50,892 bases of DNA from Clostridiales bacterium (GTDB lineage Bacteria; Bacillota; DSM-16504; Desulfitibacterales; JAICDB01): assembly GCA_020063565.1 (NCBI GenBank), contig JAICDB010000014.1, positions 1 through 50,892 on the forward strand, in the 5' to 3' direction. Below, piece by piece: positions 44,467 to 50,892 of this stretch (positions within the stretch are counted from its first letter, which is position 1; each line of letters begins with the position of its first letter). The notes below the pieces were generated by a model. That model was not told the origin of the DNA and ran no database searches. It saw nothing but the letters and a program-made list of their open reading frames with translations. A program made the position numbers and the translations under genes.

Positions 44467-44709
44467 ATGTCTGAGGATAAGAAAACACAGATTTTCATCA
44501 AGAAAGAGTGGTGTAAGTCTTGTGGCATTTGCTTTGCATTTTGTCCCAAAGAAGTGCTTCAACCGGATGAACTTGGTAAAGCGGTGGTTGTCCATCCCGA
44601 TAAGTGTATAGGCTGTAAAATTTGTGAACTACACTGTCCCGATTTTGTAATTACTGTAGAGAAGGAGGAAAACAATGAAAACGGTCAAGAGAAAGCTTCT
44701 TCAAGGTAA
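44467..44709 (+). CDS. korD: 2-oxoacid:ferredoxin oxidoreductase, ferredoxin (delta) subunit
   Basis: The 80-aa protein holds two 4Fe-4S sites: CKSCGICFAFCPK near residue 16 and CIGCKICELHCPD near 48. It passes electrons from the TPP site to soluble ferredoxin. Its end overlaps korA by 35 bases in another frame, a tight coupling. GAGGTG precedes the ATG. First gene of korDABC. Confidence 0.9.
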   Translation: MSEDKKTQIFIKKEWCKSCGICFAFCPKEVLQPDELGKAVVVHPDKCIGCKICELHCPDFVITVEKEENNENGQEKASSR

Positions 44710-45811
44710 TGAAGCTTGTGCGGAAGGAGCTCTGGCGGCAGGAGTAAGGTTTTTTGCAGGATATCCAATTACTCCTTCAACTGAAATAGCTGAAATTATG
44801 GCTGCCAAACTACCGCGGCTAGGTGGCAGATTTTTGCAGATGGAAGATGAAATAGCAGGTATGGCAGCTATTATTGGAGCTTCCCTGGCAGGTACAAAGT
44901 CGTTAACAGCTACAAGTGGGCCGGGATTTTCATTAAAGCAGGAAAACTTTGGTTATGCAATAATGACTGAAACACCTTGTGTAGTTGTTGATGTACAGAG
45001 GGGAGGACCCAGTACGGGACTTCCAACATCACCTTCTCAAGGAGATGTAATGCAAGCCAGATGGGGCACGCACGGGTCCCACCCTGTTATAGCTTTATCA
45101 CCTGCTTCTGTGAGAGAAACATTTGATCTTACTGTAAAGGCTGTTAATTTTTCAGAGAAGTTTCGTTTGCCTGTTGTGCTACTTTTAGATGAGGTAATAG
45201 GACATATGAGGGAAGCAATTGAATTACCTGATTACGATGAAATTGAGATAATAGACAGAAAAAAACCGCAAGTACCCCCTGAAGAATACCTGCCTTATAA
45301 GGCTGATGAGGACGGAGTGCCTCCAATGGCGAATTTTGGTGACGGGTACCGCTTTCATGTAACAGGGTTAACACATGATGAAACCGGTTTTCCAAGTAAT
45401 AAGCCTGACGTTTCAGCTCAATTAATAAAGCGGCTTAATGATAAAATAGAAAAGCATAAGGATGAAATAATTATTACAGAAGGTTATCAATTAGAAGATG
45501 CTGAAGTTGTTATCTTTTGCTATGGTTGTGTAGCCCGCTCTGCTAAAAGAGCGGTGAAGGAAGCAAGGGAAAGCGGTAAAAAAGTAGGGCTTCTAAGAAC
45601 AGCTACCATTTGGCCCTTCCCTGCACAAGTACTGCAAAAGTCGGTGAAAGATGCCAAATATGTGTTGGTACCGGAAATGAATGAAGGGCAACTTTTAGAA
45701 GAAGTAGAAAGGGCTATAGGCTGCAAGTTAAAAGTAGAAGGCTTAAATAAAATCAACGGAGAACTAATCACACCTTCCGAAATATTGGAAAAAATAGGGG
45801 AGGTAATATAA
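44675..45811 (+). CDS. korA: 2-oxoacid:ferredoxin oxidoreductase, alpha subunit
   Basis: The 378-aa protein has GNEACAEGALAAGVRFFAGYPITPSTEIAE split over the pyrimidine-binding domain start, ATSGPGFSLKQEN near residue 79, RGGPSTGLPTSPSQGD near 109 and a C-terminal FCYGCVARSAKRA. This pattern fits the KorA/VorB group; 2-oxoglutarate is favoured because glutamate dehydrogenase follows, but branched 2-oxoacids are possible. AAGGAGG precedes the ATG. Confidence 0.88.
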   Translation: MKTVKRKLLQGNEACAEGALAAGVRFFAGYPITPSTEIAEIMAAKLPRLGGRFLQMEDEIAGMAAIIGASLAGTKSLTATSGPGFSLKQENFGYAIMTETPCVVVDVQRGGPSTGLPTSPSQGDVMQARWGTHGSHPVIALSPASVRETFDLTVKAVNFSEKFRLPVVLLLDEVIGHMREAIELPDYDEIEIIDRKKPQVPPEEYLPYKADEDGVPPMANFGDGYRFHVTGLTHDETGFPSNKPDVSAQLIKRLNDKIEKHKDEIIITEGYQLEDAEVVIFCYGCVARSAKRAVKEARESGKKVGLLRTATIWPFPAQVLQKSVKDAKYVLVPEMNEGQLLEEVERAIGCKLKVEGLNKINGELITPSEILEKIGEVI

Positions 45812-46636
45812 GTGAGTGTTGTGGAAAAATATTTACGTGTAAATAAAATGCCCCATATATGGTGTCCCGGGTGTGGAAACGGAATAGTATTGGGAGCATT
45901 TATTAGAGCCATAGATAAGTTGGGATACAGCAAAGAAGAAACGGTTGTTGTTTCAGGGATCGGATGTTCTTCAAGGGCATCGGGATACCTTGATTTTAAT
46001 ACACTTCATACGACCCATGGTCGAGCGCTTGCTTTTGCTACCGGTATCAAGGTAACAAGGCCAGAACTAAAGGTATTTGTGATAATGGGAGATGGAGATG
46101 CTACAGCCATTGGAGGTAATCATTTTATTCATGCTGCCCGCCGCAATATAGATATTACTGCAATTGTTTTCAATAATAGTATTTACGGGATGACCGGAGG
46201 GCAATATTCACCGTTGACTCCACCTGGAAGCAAGGCTACAACTGCTCCGTACGGTACTCTGGAAAAACCCTTTAACATCCCGGAATTGGCAAAGGCTGCA
46301 GGAGCTACTTATGTGGCAAGGGGTACCAGTTATCATGCTAAGATGCTGTCGGACTTGATATACAAGGGAGCGCAAAACAAAGGCTTTAGCATGATAGAAG
46401 CTATAACCCAGTGCCCAATCTCCTTTGGTAGAAGAAATAAAATGGGTAGTGGCGCCGATATGCTTAAATGGCAGAAGGATATCAGCATAACTGTAAAGGC
46501 CGCCGGTAAGCTTCCCCCTGAAAAGTTGGAAGGTAAATTAATTATTGGAGAAATATATAATTCTGAGGCGCCTGAATTTACAGAGCAATATGCAGAACTT
46601 GTAGAAAGAATTTCTCCAAAAAGGGGGGAAGGATAG
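45812..46636 (+). CDS. korB: 2-oxoacid:ferredoxin oxidoreductase, beta (TPP-binding) subunit
   Basis: The 274-aa protein has HIWCPGCGNGIVLGAF near residue 14, VSGIGCSSRASGYLDFNT, and the TPP motif VIMGDGDATAIGGNHF near 90 followed by NNSIYGMTGGQYSP. GTG start directly after the korA stop, with GGGGAGG upstream. It forms the catalytic half with KorA. Confidence 0.92.
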   Translation: MSVVEKYLRVNKMPHIWCPGCGNGIVLGAFIRAIDKLGYSKEETVVVSGIGCSSRASGYLDFNTLHTTHGRALAFATGIKVTRPELKVFVIMGDGDATAIGGNHFIHAARRNIDITAIVFNNSIYGMTGGQYSPLTPPGSKATTAPYGTLEKPFNIPELAKAAGATYVARGTSYHAKMLSDLIYKGAQNKGFSMIEAITQCPISFGRRNKMGSGADMLKWQKDISITVKAAGKLPPEKLEGKLIIGEIYNSEAPEFTEQYAELVERISPKRGEG

Positions 46637-47172
46637 TGCAAAAGGAAATTCGCTTAAGCGGTTCCGGAGGTCAAGGTTTAATACTGGCAGGCATTATACT
46701 GGCTGCAGCAGCAATGAAAGCCGGGAAAAATGTGGTACAAACCCAATCTTACGGCCCTGAAGCACGGGGTGGAGCAAGTAAAGCAGAAGTTATTATCAGC
46801 TCAGAAGAAATAGATTATCCAAAGGTTGTGAATCCCGATATAATGCTTGCAATGACTCAGGAAGCTTGTGACAAATATGTTGGAGATTTAAAAGAGAATG
46901 GTATCTTAATTTTAGATTCTACCTATGTAAAAAATGTGCCCAATACCAAGGCTAAGATATGTTCACTGCCAATTACGCAGCTGGCTAAAAACGAAGTGGG
47001 AAAAATTATTGTAGCTAACATGGTGGCACTGGGGGCGCTCATAGGACATACGGAAGTGGTCAGCTTTGAAAAACTTGAGGAAGCAGTAATGGAACGTATC
47101 CCCATGGGAACAGAAAAGATAAATAAAAAGGCTTTATATTTGGGTTATGAAGCGGCTCGTAAAGAGCTGTAG
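46636..47172 (+). CDS. korC: 2-oxoacid:ferredoxin oxidoreductase, gamma subunit
   Basis: The 178-aa protein starts KEIRLSGSGGQGLILAG and has QTQSYGPEARGGASKAEVI near residue 36, both typical of the gamma/C domain of this family. GTG start overlaps the korB stop by one base, after AAGGGGGGAAGG. It completes a four-subunit enzyme. Confidence 0.92.
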   Translation: MQKEIRLSGSGGQGLILAGIILAAAAMKAGKNVVQTQSYGPEARGGASKAEVIISSEEIDYPKVVNPDIMLAMTQEACDKYVGDLKENGILILDSTYVKNVPNTKAKICSLPITQLAKNEVGKIIVANMVALGALIGHTEVVSFEKLEEAVMERIPMGTEKINKKALYLGYEAARKEL

Positions 47173-47208
47173 TAAATTTATTATAAACACTAAGGGGGCC
47201 TACTAAAA

Positions 47209-48450
47209 ATGAAAATAAGTATGTTGGAAGGAACTAGGGTCTGGCTTAAAAAAGCATGTGACGTAATGGGTTATGGACAAGAAGTTTATGACATGCTGGC
47301 AGAACCAATGAGGGTTTTATTTGTGCGTTTTCCTGTACAAATGGATGATGGTACTACAAAAGTATTTACAGGAGTTCGCTCCCAACATAATGATGCTGTT
47401 GGACCTACCAAGGGAGGTATTCGCTTTCACCCGCAGGTTGATATTGACGAAGTAAAAGCACTTTCTATAATGATGACCCTGAAATGTAACATTATGGATA
47501 TTCCTTATGGTGGAGGTAAAGGTGGGGTAATTTGTAACCCTAAAGAAATGTCAAAGGGAGAACTAGAAAGAGTAAGCAGGGGATATGTGCGTGCCATTAG
47601 CCAGGTTGTAGGACCAACTAAAGATATTCCGGCTCCCGATGTTTACACTAACCCGCAAGTAATGGCCTGGATGATGGATGAATACAGTAAAATAAGAGAA
47701 TATGATGCACCTGGATTTATTACCGGTAAACCGATTACTTTAGGTGGTTCTTTAGGCAGAAACACTGCAACTGCAAAAGGTTGTGCCATTTGTATCTTAG
47801 AAGCTACCAAAAAGATCAACTTGGATATTACAAAAGCAAGGGTGGCAATTCAAGGATTTGGTAATGCAGGTTCCTTTATGGCGCGTTTTATGGATGAAGC
47901 AGGTGCTAAGGTTGTTGCAATATCAGATTCTAAAGGTGCTGTATATTGTAATGAGGGAATAGATGTAGAAAAGGCAATCGAACATAAGCAAAATACAGGT
48001 TATGTAGAAGGTTTAGAGGGTACTCAAAAGCTAGAATACGATCTATTGACAATGGATTGTGATATTTTGGTACCTGCAGCTTTGGAAAATGTTATTACCC
48101 AGGATAATGCACATAATGTCAAGGCTAAAATTATTGCAGAGGCTGCAAACGGTCCTACTACACCGGAAGCTACTGAAATTCTTTATGAAAAGGGAACACT
48201 CATTATTCCTGACATTCTAGCAAGTTCCGGTGGAGTAACTGTAAGCTACTTTGAGTGGGTCCAAAACAATGAAGGTTTCTACTGGACGGAAGAAGAAGTT
48301 ACGGAAAAGCTTGAGCAAAAAATGAAAAAAGCATTTAATAAAGTATATAATATTGCCCAGGAGCAGGGTGTTGGAATGAGATTGGCTGCTCATATTGCAG
48401 GAATTGAAAAAGTTGTGGAAGCAATGAGGTTAAGAGGCTGGTTAAGTTAA
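47209..48450 (+). CDS. gdhA: Glu/Leu/Phe/Val dehydrogenase, probably glutamate dehydrogenase
   Basis: The 413-aa protein has the substrate-site motif IPYGGGKGGVICNPKEMS with catalytic Lys near residue 103, GPTKGGIRFHP near 64, and the NAD(P) fold VAIQGFGNAGSFMARFM near 210. Family length fits hexameric GDH. It lies 36 bases after korC, so glutamate deamination could feed 2-oxoglutarate to KorDABC. GGGGGCC precedes the ATG. Coenzyme choice cannot be told by eye. Confidence 0.9.
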   Translation: MKISMLEGTRVWLKKACDVMGYGQEVYDMLAEPMRVLFVRFPVQMDDGTTKVFTGVRSQHNDAVGPTKGGIRFHPQVDIDEVKALSIMMTLKCNIMDIPYGGGKGGVICNPKEMSKGELERVSRGYVRAISQVVGPTKDIPAPDVYTNPQVMAWMMDEYSKIREYDAPGFITGKPITLGGSLGRNTATAKGCAICILEATKKINLDITKARVAIQGFGNAGSFMARFMDEAGAKVVAISDSKGAVYCNEGIDVEKAIEHKQNTGYVEGLEGTQKLEYDLLTMDCDILVPAALENVITQDNAHNVKAKIIAEAANGPTTPEATEILYEKGTLIIPDILASSGGVTVSYFEWVQNNEGFYWTEEEVTEKLEQKMKKAFNKVYNIAQEQGVGMRLAAHIAGIEKVVEAMRLRGWLS

Positions 48451-48494
48451 TAAGTTTTGTAAAGATCCCCAATTTAAGTTATCTTGACTCGAAA

Positions 48495-48530
48495 AAGAGG
48501 GAACCTGCTTTTACGCCGGGCTTCCCTCTT
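48495..48530 (+). terminator. Probable terminator after gdhA
   Basis: AAGAGGGAA and TTCCCTCTT form a 9-bp stem with an 18-base loop; the following T tract is short (GGTTTAT), so strength is uncertain. Confidence 0.6.
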
Positions 48531-48539
48531 GGTTTATAT

Positions 48540-48756
48540 ATACAGACGTACCTTACTTCACTTTTCCGGTTCTCCTGTAAAAGAGCTTGTTATAAAACTT
48601 CCCGGTAAATACGATGTTGTTCTAGAAAAGTAAAAAGGCGGTACATTCAGGTTAAGCGCCGACTTCTAGGGGCGGACATGTTGCCGAATATATCGGGGAG
48701 GAAGGCAAAAAACTCATGCAGGCTTATGCCACGGAGAAAGCCAAATAGAGGCCCGA
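48540..48756 (+). other. Remnants of foreign coding DNA
   Basis: Short broken frames follow one another: one ends ELVIKLPGKYDVVLEK-stop (48631), another ends AEYIGEEGKKLMQAYATEKAK-stop near 48747. The DNA is GC-richer than the neighbourhood and no complete gene is present. These look like 3' ends of genes from an integrated element whose bodies have been deleted. Confidence 0.45.
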
Positions 48757-49029
48757 AAGCGGGGTTTTTCGGTTACGGAAAGGACAGAAGACAATGATTT
48801 GCTCCTTTCAATCCGTGACTCTCATGGCGGCACATTAAAAGCCTGGATCGGCCCGGACGGGCAGACAACGTTTCAACCGAGCGGCATAAAGGGTAAGTCC
48901 CGTATGAAGTTTCTGGAGTTGGAAAAGGCTCTCGGCGTTGTTGAGGAACACAGGCGCACGGGAGACTACTACGCGGAGGACGAAGTGCAGCAGGAAACAA
49001 GTATCAAAGGGCACTTCCTCTGCGGTTAA
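48670..49029 (+). pseudogene. Gene fragment from a mobile element, no proper start
   Basis: The frame is open from after TAG 48667 to TAA 49029 but has no ATG; the first usable start is a TTG at 48799 without a good ribosome site. The product includes LLLSIRDSHGGTLKAWIGPD, then a Lys/Arg-rich stretch and EHRRTGDYYAEDEV. I do not recognise it. Codon use is GC-rich (GGC, GCC, CGG) unlike adjacent genes. A terminator follows directly. Confidence 0.4.
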
Positions 49030-49035
49030 TGCAAA

Positions 49036-49073
49036 GGGAAGGGGTTGTTTGTTACCCTTCCCTAAAATTTTTT
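49036..49073 (+). terminator. Rho-independent terminator
   Basis: GGGAAGGG and CCCTTCCC form a perfect 8-bp stem with an 11-base loop, followed by AAAATTTTTT. Confidence 0.75.
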
Positions 49074-49089
49074 AAAGGAGGCTTTAAAA

Positions 49090-49251
49090 ATGGGTAGATA
49101 TTCAGTTTATGTATCCCCGTTCAGAAACGAGCTGAAGGTATTCGGTAAAGTTAACGGAGAGGAGCAGAAGCTTTTTTTCGTTAATGGTTTCGAGGAAGGG
49201 GTTGACTTCACTTCCATGAGCGAAGAAAAGGTTGATGAGTATAGTAGCTAA
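49090..49251 (+). CDS. 53-aa hypothetical protein of the accessory region
   Basis: ATG with AAAGGAGG 9 bases upstream; the product starts MGRYSVYVSPFRNELKVFGK and has an acidic end (DFTSMSEEKVDEYSS). No known motif. The good ribosome site and codon pattern suggest a real gene, probably cargo of the same element as the fragment before it. The 49252-49593 gap after it holds a small CCTGC/GCAGG hairpin at 49277, a weak T-rich terminator-like end near 49360, and a promoter candidate. Confidence 0.5.
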   Translation: MGRYSVYVSPFRNELKVFGKVNGEEQKLFFVNGFEEGVDFTSMSEEKVDEYSS

Positions 49252-49429
49252 TGATTTCAGTGATGTGATAGAGGACCTGCTGGTGGCAGGTTAAGGCAAG
49301 AAAATTAGGCAGCCAATATAATGTACTGTTGTTTGCCTGTTTATTATTTGTTTTTTTTCTGCCGGAACTTGGGGTTGAGAAGCCCAGACTTAGTGAATGT
49401 AAAGGCGTGTGTGGATATAAATATTTCCT

Positions 49430-49459
49430 TTGACAATAACTGGAATATACTTCTTATAT
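49430..49459 (+). promoter_or_regulatory. Candidate promoter of the MntA/HepT pair
   Basis: A perfect TTGACA at 49430 is 18 bases from TTATAT at 49454; an alternative -10 is TACAAT at 49464. It lies about 135 bases before the antitoxin. Confidence 0.45.
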
Positions 49460-49593
49460 ATGTTACAATATATAAAAATAAAGGTGTGTAAGAATGAAAT
49501 GGGAGTGCCTAAATTGCTCAATAAAAAGAGAGGCTATCAGAAAGAGATAGGGAGAGACTAATAAAAATTGTCAGTGAAGAAAATTCCAGGGTA

Positions 49594-49908
49594 TTGAGTG
49601 TAAGTGAGATAAAGGATTTGCTGGGCAAATACAGAAATTACTTGGCAGAACATTTTGCCGTAAAAAGTTTAGGCATTTTTGGCAGTTATGCAAGGGGTGA
49701 ACAGACTCCGTATTCAGATATAGATATTATTGTAGAATTTTTTGAAGGCAAGAAAATAGGTTTTAAAATTTTTGGCCTTAAAAACTTTTTGGAAGATATT
49801 TTGGGCAAAACGGTAGATATAATTAGTCATAATTCTTTGAAAGAAGGCATTAAAAGGAACATAGAGAAAGAGGTAGTTTATTTGTGGGAAGGAATTACGG
49901 AGAATTAA
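49594..49908 (+). CDS. mntA: MntA-type nucleotidyltransferase antitoxin
   Basis: The 104-aa protein has the minimal nucleotidyltransferase motif GIFGSYARGEQTPYSDIDII near residue 28 (GSx10DxD) and a later acidic strand (TVDIIS). In known pairs MntA adds AMP groups to a tyrosine of HepT and so silences it. The TTG start is uncertain: the frame stays open upstream (RERLIKIVSEENSRV) without an ATG or GTG, and no strong ribosome site is seen. It overlaps hepT by 25 bases. Confidence 0.85.
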   Translation: MSVSEIKDLLGKYRNYLAEHFAVKSLGIFGSYARGEQTPYSDIDIIVEFFEGKKIGFKIFGLKNFLEDILGKTVDIISHNSLKEGIKRNIEKEVVYLWEGITEN

Positions 49909-50213
49909 TCAACGATATACTGGAAAGAATGTACTCGATCGAAAACGCGATTGAGGGGAAAACATTCGAGGATTTTGAGAAGGATGAAATGCTTCGGGAT
50001 TCCATTTTATATAAACTTATAGTGATAGGAGAAGCTTCAAACCAACTTCCTGATGAAATCTATGAAAGATATCAGCATATTCCCTGGCATGATATGAGAG
50101 GTTTGAGAAATATTTTGACACATGAATATTTCAGAACTGATACAAGAAGGATTTGGGAGATCATAACGGGTGATTTGCCGGAAACAAGAAGGCAGATAGA
50201 GGAACTTGGGTAG
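49884..50213 (+). CDS. hepT: HepT-like RNase toxin
   Basis: The 109-aa helical protein carries the HEPN RNase motif Rx4HxY as RNILTHEY near residue 78, with the tyrosine that MntA modifies, and KLIVIGEASNQLPDE near 44. GTG start inside mntA, so both are co-translated. As a pair they form a stability or phage-defence module within accessory DNA. Confidence 0.9.
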   Translation: MGRNYGELINDILERMYSIENAIEGKTFEDFEKDEMLRDSILYKLIVIGEASNQLPDEIYERYQHIPWHDMRGLRNILTHEYFRTDTRRIWEIITGDLPETRRQIEELG

Positions 50214-50238
50214 CGCTTAATGTAAGGAAGTGATATTC

Positions 50239-50346
50239 ATGATAAGAAAGCGCAGAACTTGGAAAACATTTAAACAATCCATAGGTGAACCTCCTTCACT
50301 AAATAATAGATTTAGATGGAGGCTTCAGAAGAAGTTTGGTATTTAA
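50239..50346 (+). CDS. Possible 35-aa basic protein
   Basis: ATG after AAGGAAGTGA opens a frame beginning MIRKRRTWKTFKQSIGEPPS and ending WRLQKKFGI. Very basic; not recognised. It lies just beyond the 3' end of the oppositely oriented tnpB, in the stretch where the guide RNA and right end of an IS605-type element would be, so it may be chance. Confidence 0.25.
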   Translation: MIRKRRTWKTFKQSIGEPPSLNNRFRWRLQKKFGI

Positions 50347-50353
50347 GTTTCCA

Positions 50354-50369
50354 CCTGAAATATTTCAGG
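50354..50369. repeat. 16-bp perfect palindrome at the tnpB 3' end
   Basis: CCTGAAATATTTCAGG is self-complementary and overlaps the tnpB stop codon. IS200/IS605 elements carry subterminal hairpins near their ends, so this may be part of the right end or of the guide-RNA scaffold. Confidence 0.5.
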
Positions 50370-50892
50370 CAACCCTTATTCTCCTCGGGTGGTCCACGCA
50401 CCCATTATCCCTCAATGACTGAATCATATTGGGAATACATCTGTCTTTAAGAAGCTTACGCATAATGTTGAGACTACCGTTGACATCAGAATTCACTACA
50501 AGACCGCTGTTTGTTCTGAACAGACCCCTCTGTATTCTGCGCCCGGAATTATAAGATTTATTAGATATTTTTTCCAGATCAAAGGCACTACAGCCGCTTG
50601 TGTAGGCTTCGTTTACTTTTATCACCCTGATACCCTCCAATTGTGCTTTATATTCTATCATCTGCACCAGACGCTGCAAAGCTCTGGCCAGGGATAGCAT
50701 CAAAGTATTGCCTTTGAAACGAACAGCCAGACTGGTAAAAACAACTTCATTCTTCCTGGTGACGGTGTTTTTATATCGTGGAGGCCTGGGAGCTGCTTTA
50801 TATTTGCCGGGATTCTTTTTGTAATCTTTAACGGCACTAAAAAATGACTTCCAATTCTGTTCAACCATTTTCAGACAGTGTTGATAGTTGTG
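50365..50892 (-). pseudogene. tnpB: TnpB (IS605-type RNA-guided nuclease) with internal deletion, partial
   Basis: The frame runs off the window at its 5' side (upstream codons read HNYQHCLK). It has a normal N-terminal piece (MVEQNWKSFFSAVKDYKKNP, then PRPPRYKN) up to FKGNTLMLSL, and then jumps to ARALQRLVQMIEYKAQLEG, the region before the zinc-finger part. About 150-200 residues are missing, with the first two RuvC acids. The end keeps YTSGCSAFDLE, RRIQRGLFR and the third acid in NSDVNGSLNIMRK; it belongs to the subgroup lacking the second CxxC. A dead copy by sequence, probably mobilised, if at all, in trans. Confidence 0.82.

Overview
The window reads as a chromosome segment of a strictly anaerobic, low-to-middle GC Firmicute of class Clostridia, of the Peptococcaceae/Syntrophomonas kind; I cannot name a genus. 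The grounds are: Gram-positive style Shine-Dalgarno sites with many TTG and GTG starts, a T-box leader, a perfect CIRCE operator before groESL, a Spo0F-like regulator, superoxide reductase and rubredoxin proteins in place of aerobic defences, a selenocysteine formate dehydrogenase, and a ferredoxin-linked 2-oxoacid oxidoreductase. Genes are tightly packed and mostly on the + strand.

Layout. 1-3.1 kb: tail of a FetB-like permease, then an oxygen/NO defence cluster (rubredoxin-flavin reductase, flavodiiron remnant, superoxide reductase, rubrerythrin remnant, ferritin-like protein, mini-rubredoxin). Two members of this cluster have lost their 5' ends. 3.2-12.3 kb: mixed housekeeping and regulation (zinc-ribbon protein, thpR, methyltransferase, LytS-like kinase, acpS, nnr, xpt, an EndoAI/EndoA toxin-antitoxin pair, a C26 peptidase, a Spo0F-like regulator). 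12.3-19.6 kb: a long phenylalanine-type T-box leader with an inserted repeat and a second partial T-box, then the shikimate operon aroF-aroC-aroKB(fused)-tyrA-aroA. 19.7-21 kb: two membrane proteins on the - strand. 21.2-24.5 kb: a uracil-DNA glycosylase and the tRNA t6A genes tsaE-tsaB-rimI-tsaD, followed by a dense DnaA-box cluster. 24.8-26.9 kb: a radical SAM/PDZ protein and a 5-formyl-THF cyclo-ligase.

26.9-38 kb is a formate/molybdenum block: nuoE-, nuoF- and nuoG-like electron-transfer subunits and a selenocysteine formate dehydrogenase (one gene, read through UGA at 31342), then a patatin-like lipase on the other strand, a 59-aa protein, two moeA genes (one fused to a substrate-binding domain) and mogA. 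The electron subunits and catalytic subunit look like an NAD-linked, possibly electron-bifurcating formate dehydrogenase; moeA/mogA supply its cofactor.

38-42 kb is nitrogen assimilation: amtB-glnB behind a leader with two hexaloop hairpins and an overlapping terminator, which is the architecture of an ANTAR-protein RNA target; a degenerate second copy follows glnB; asnB lies convergent. 42-48.5 kb: HrcA/CIRCE-controlled groES-groEL, then korD-A-B-C and a glutamate dehydrogenase, which together link glutamate, 2-oxoglutarate and ferredoxin. 48.5-50.9 kb is accessory DNA: fragments of a foreign element, a MntA/HepT toxin-antitoxin pair, and an internally deleted TnpB running off the window end.
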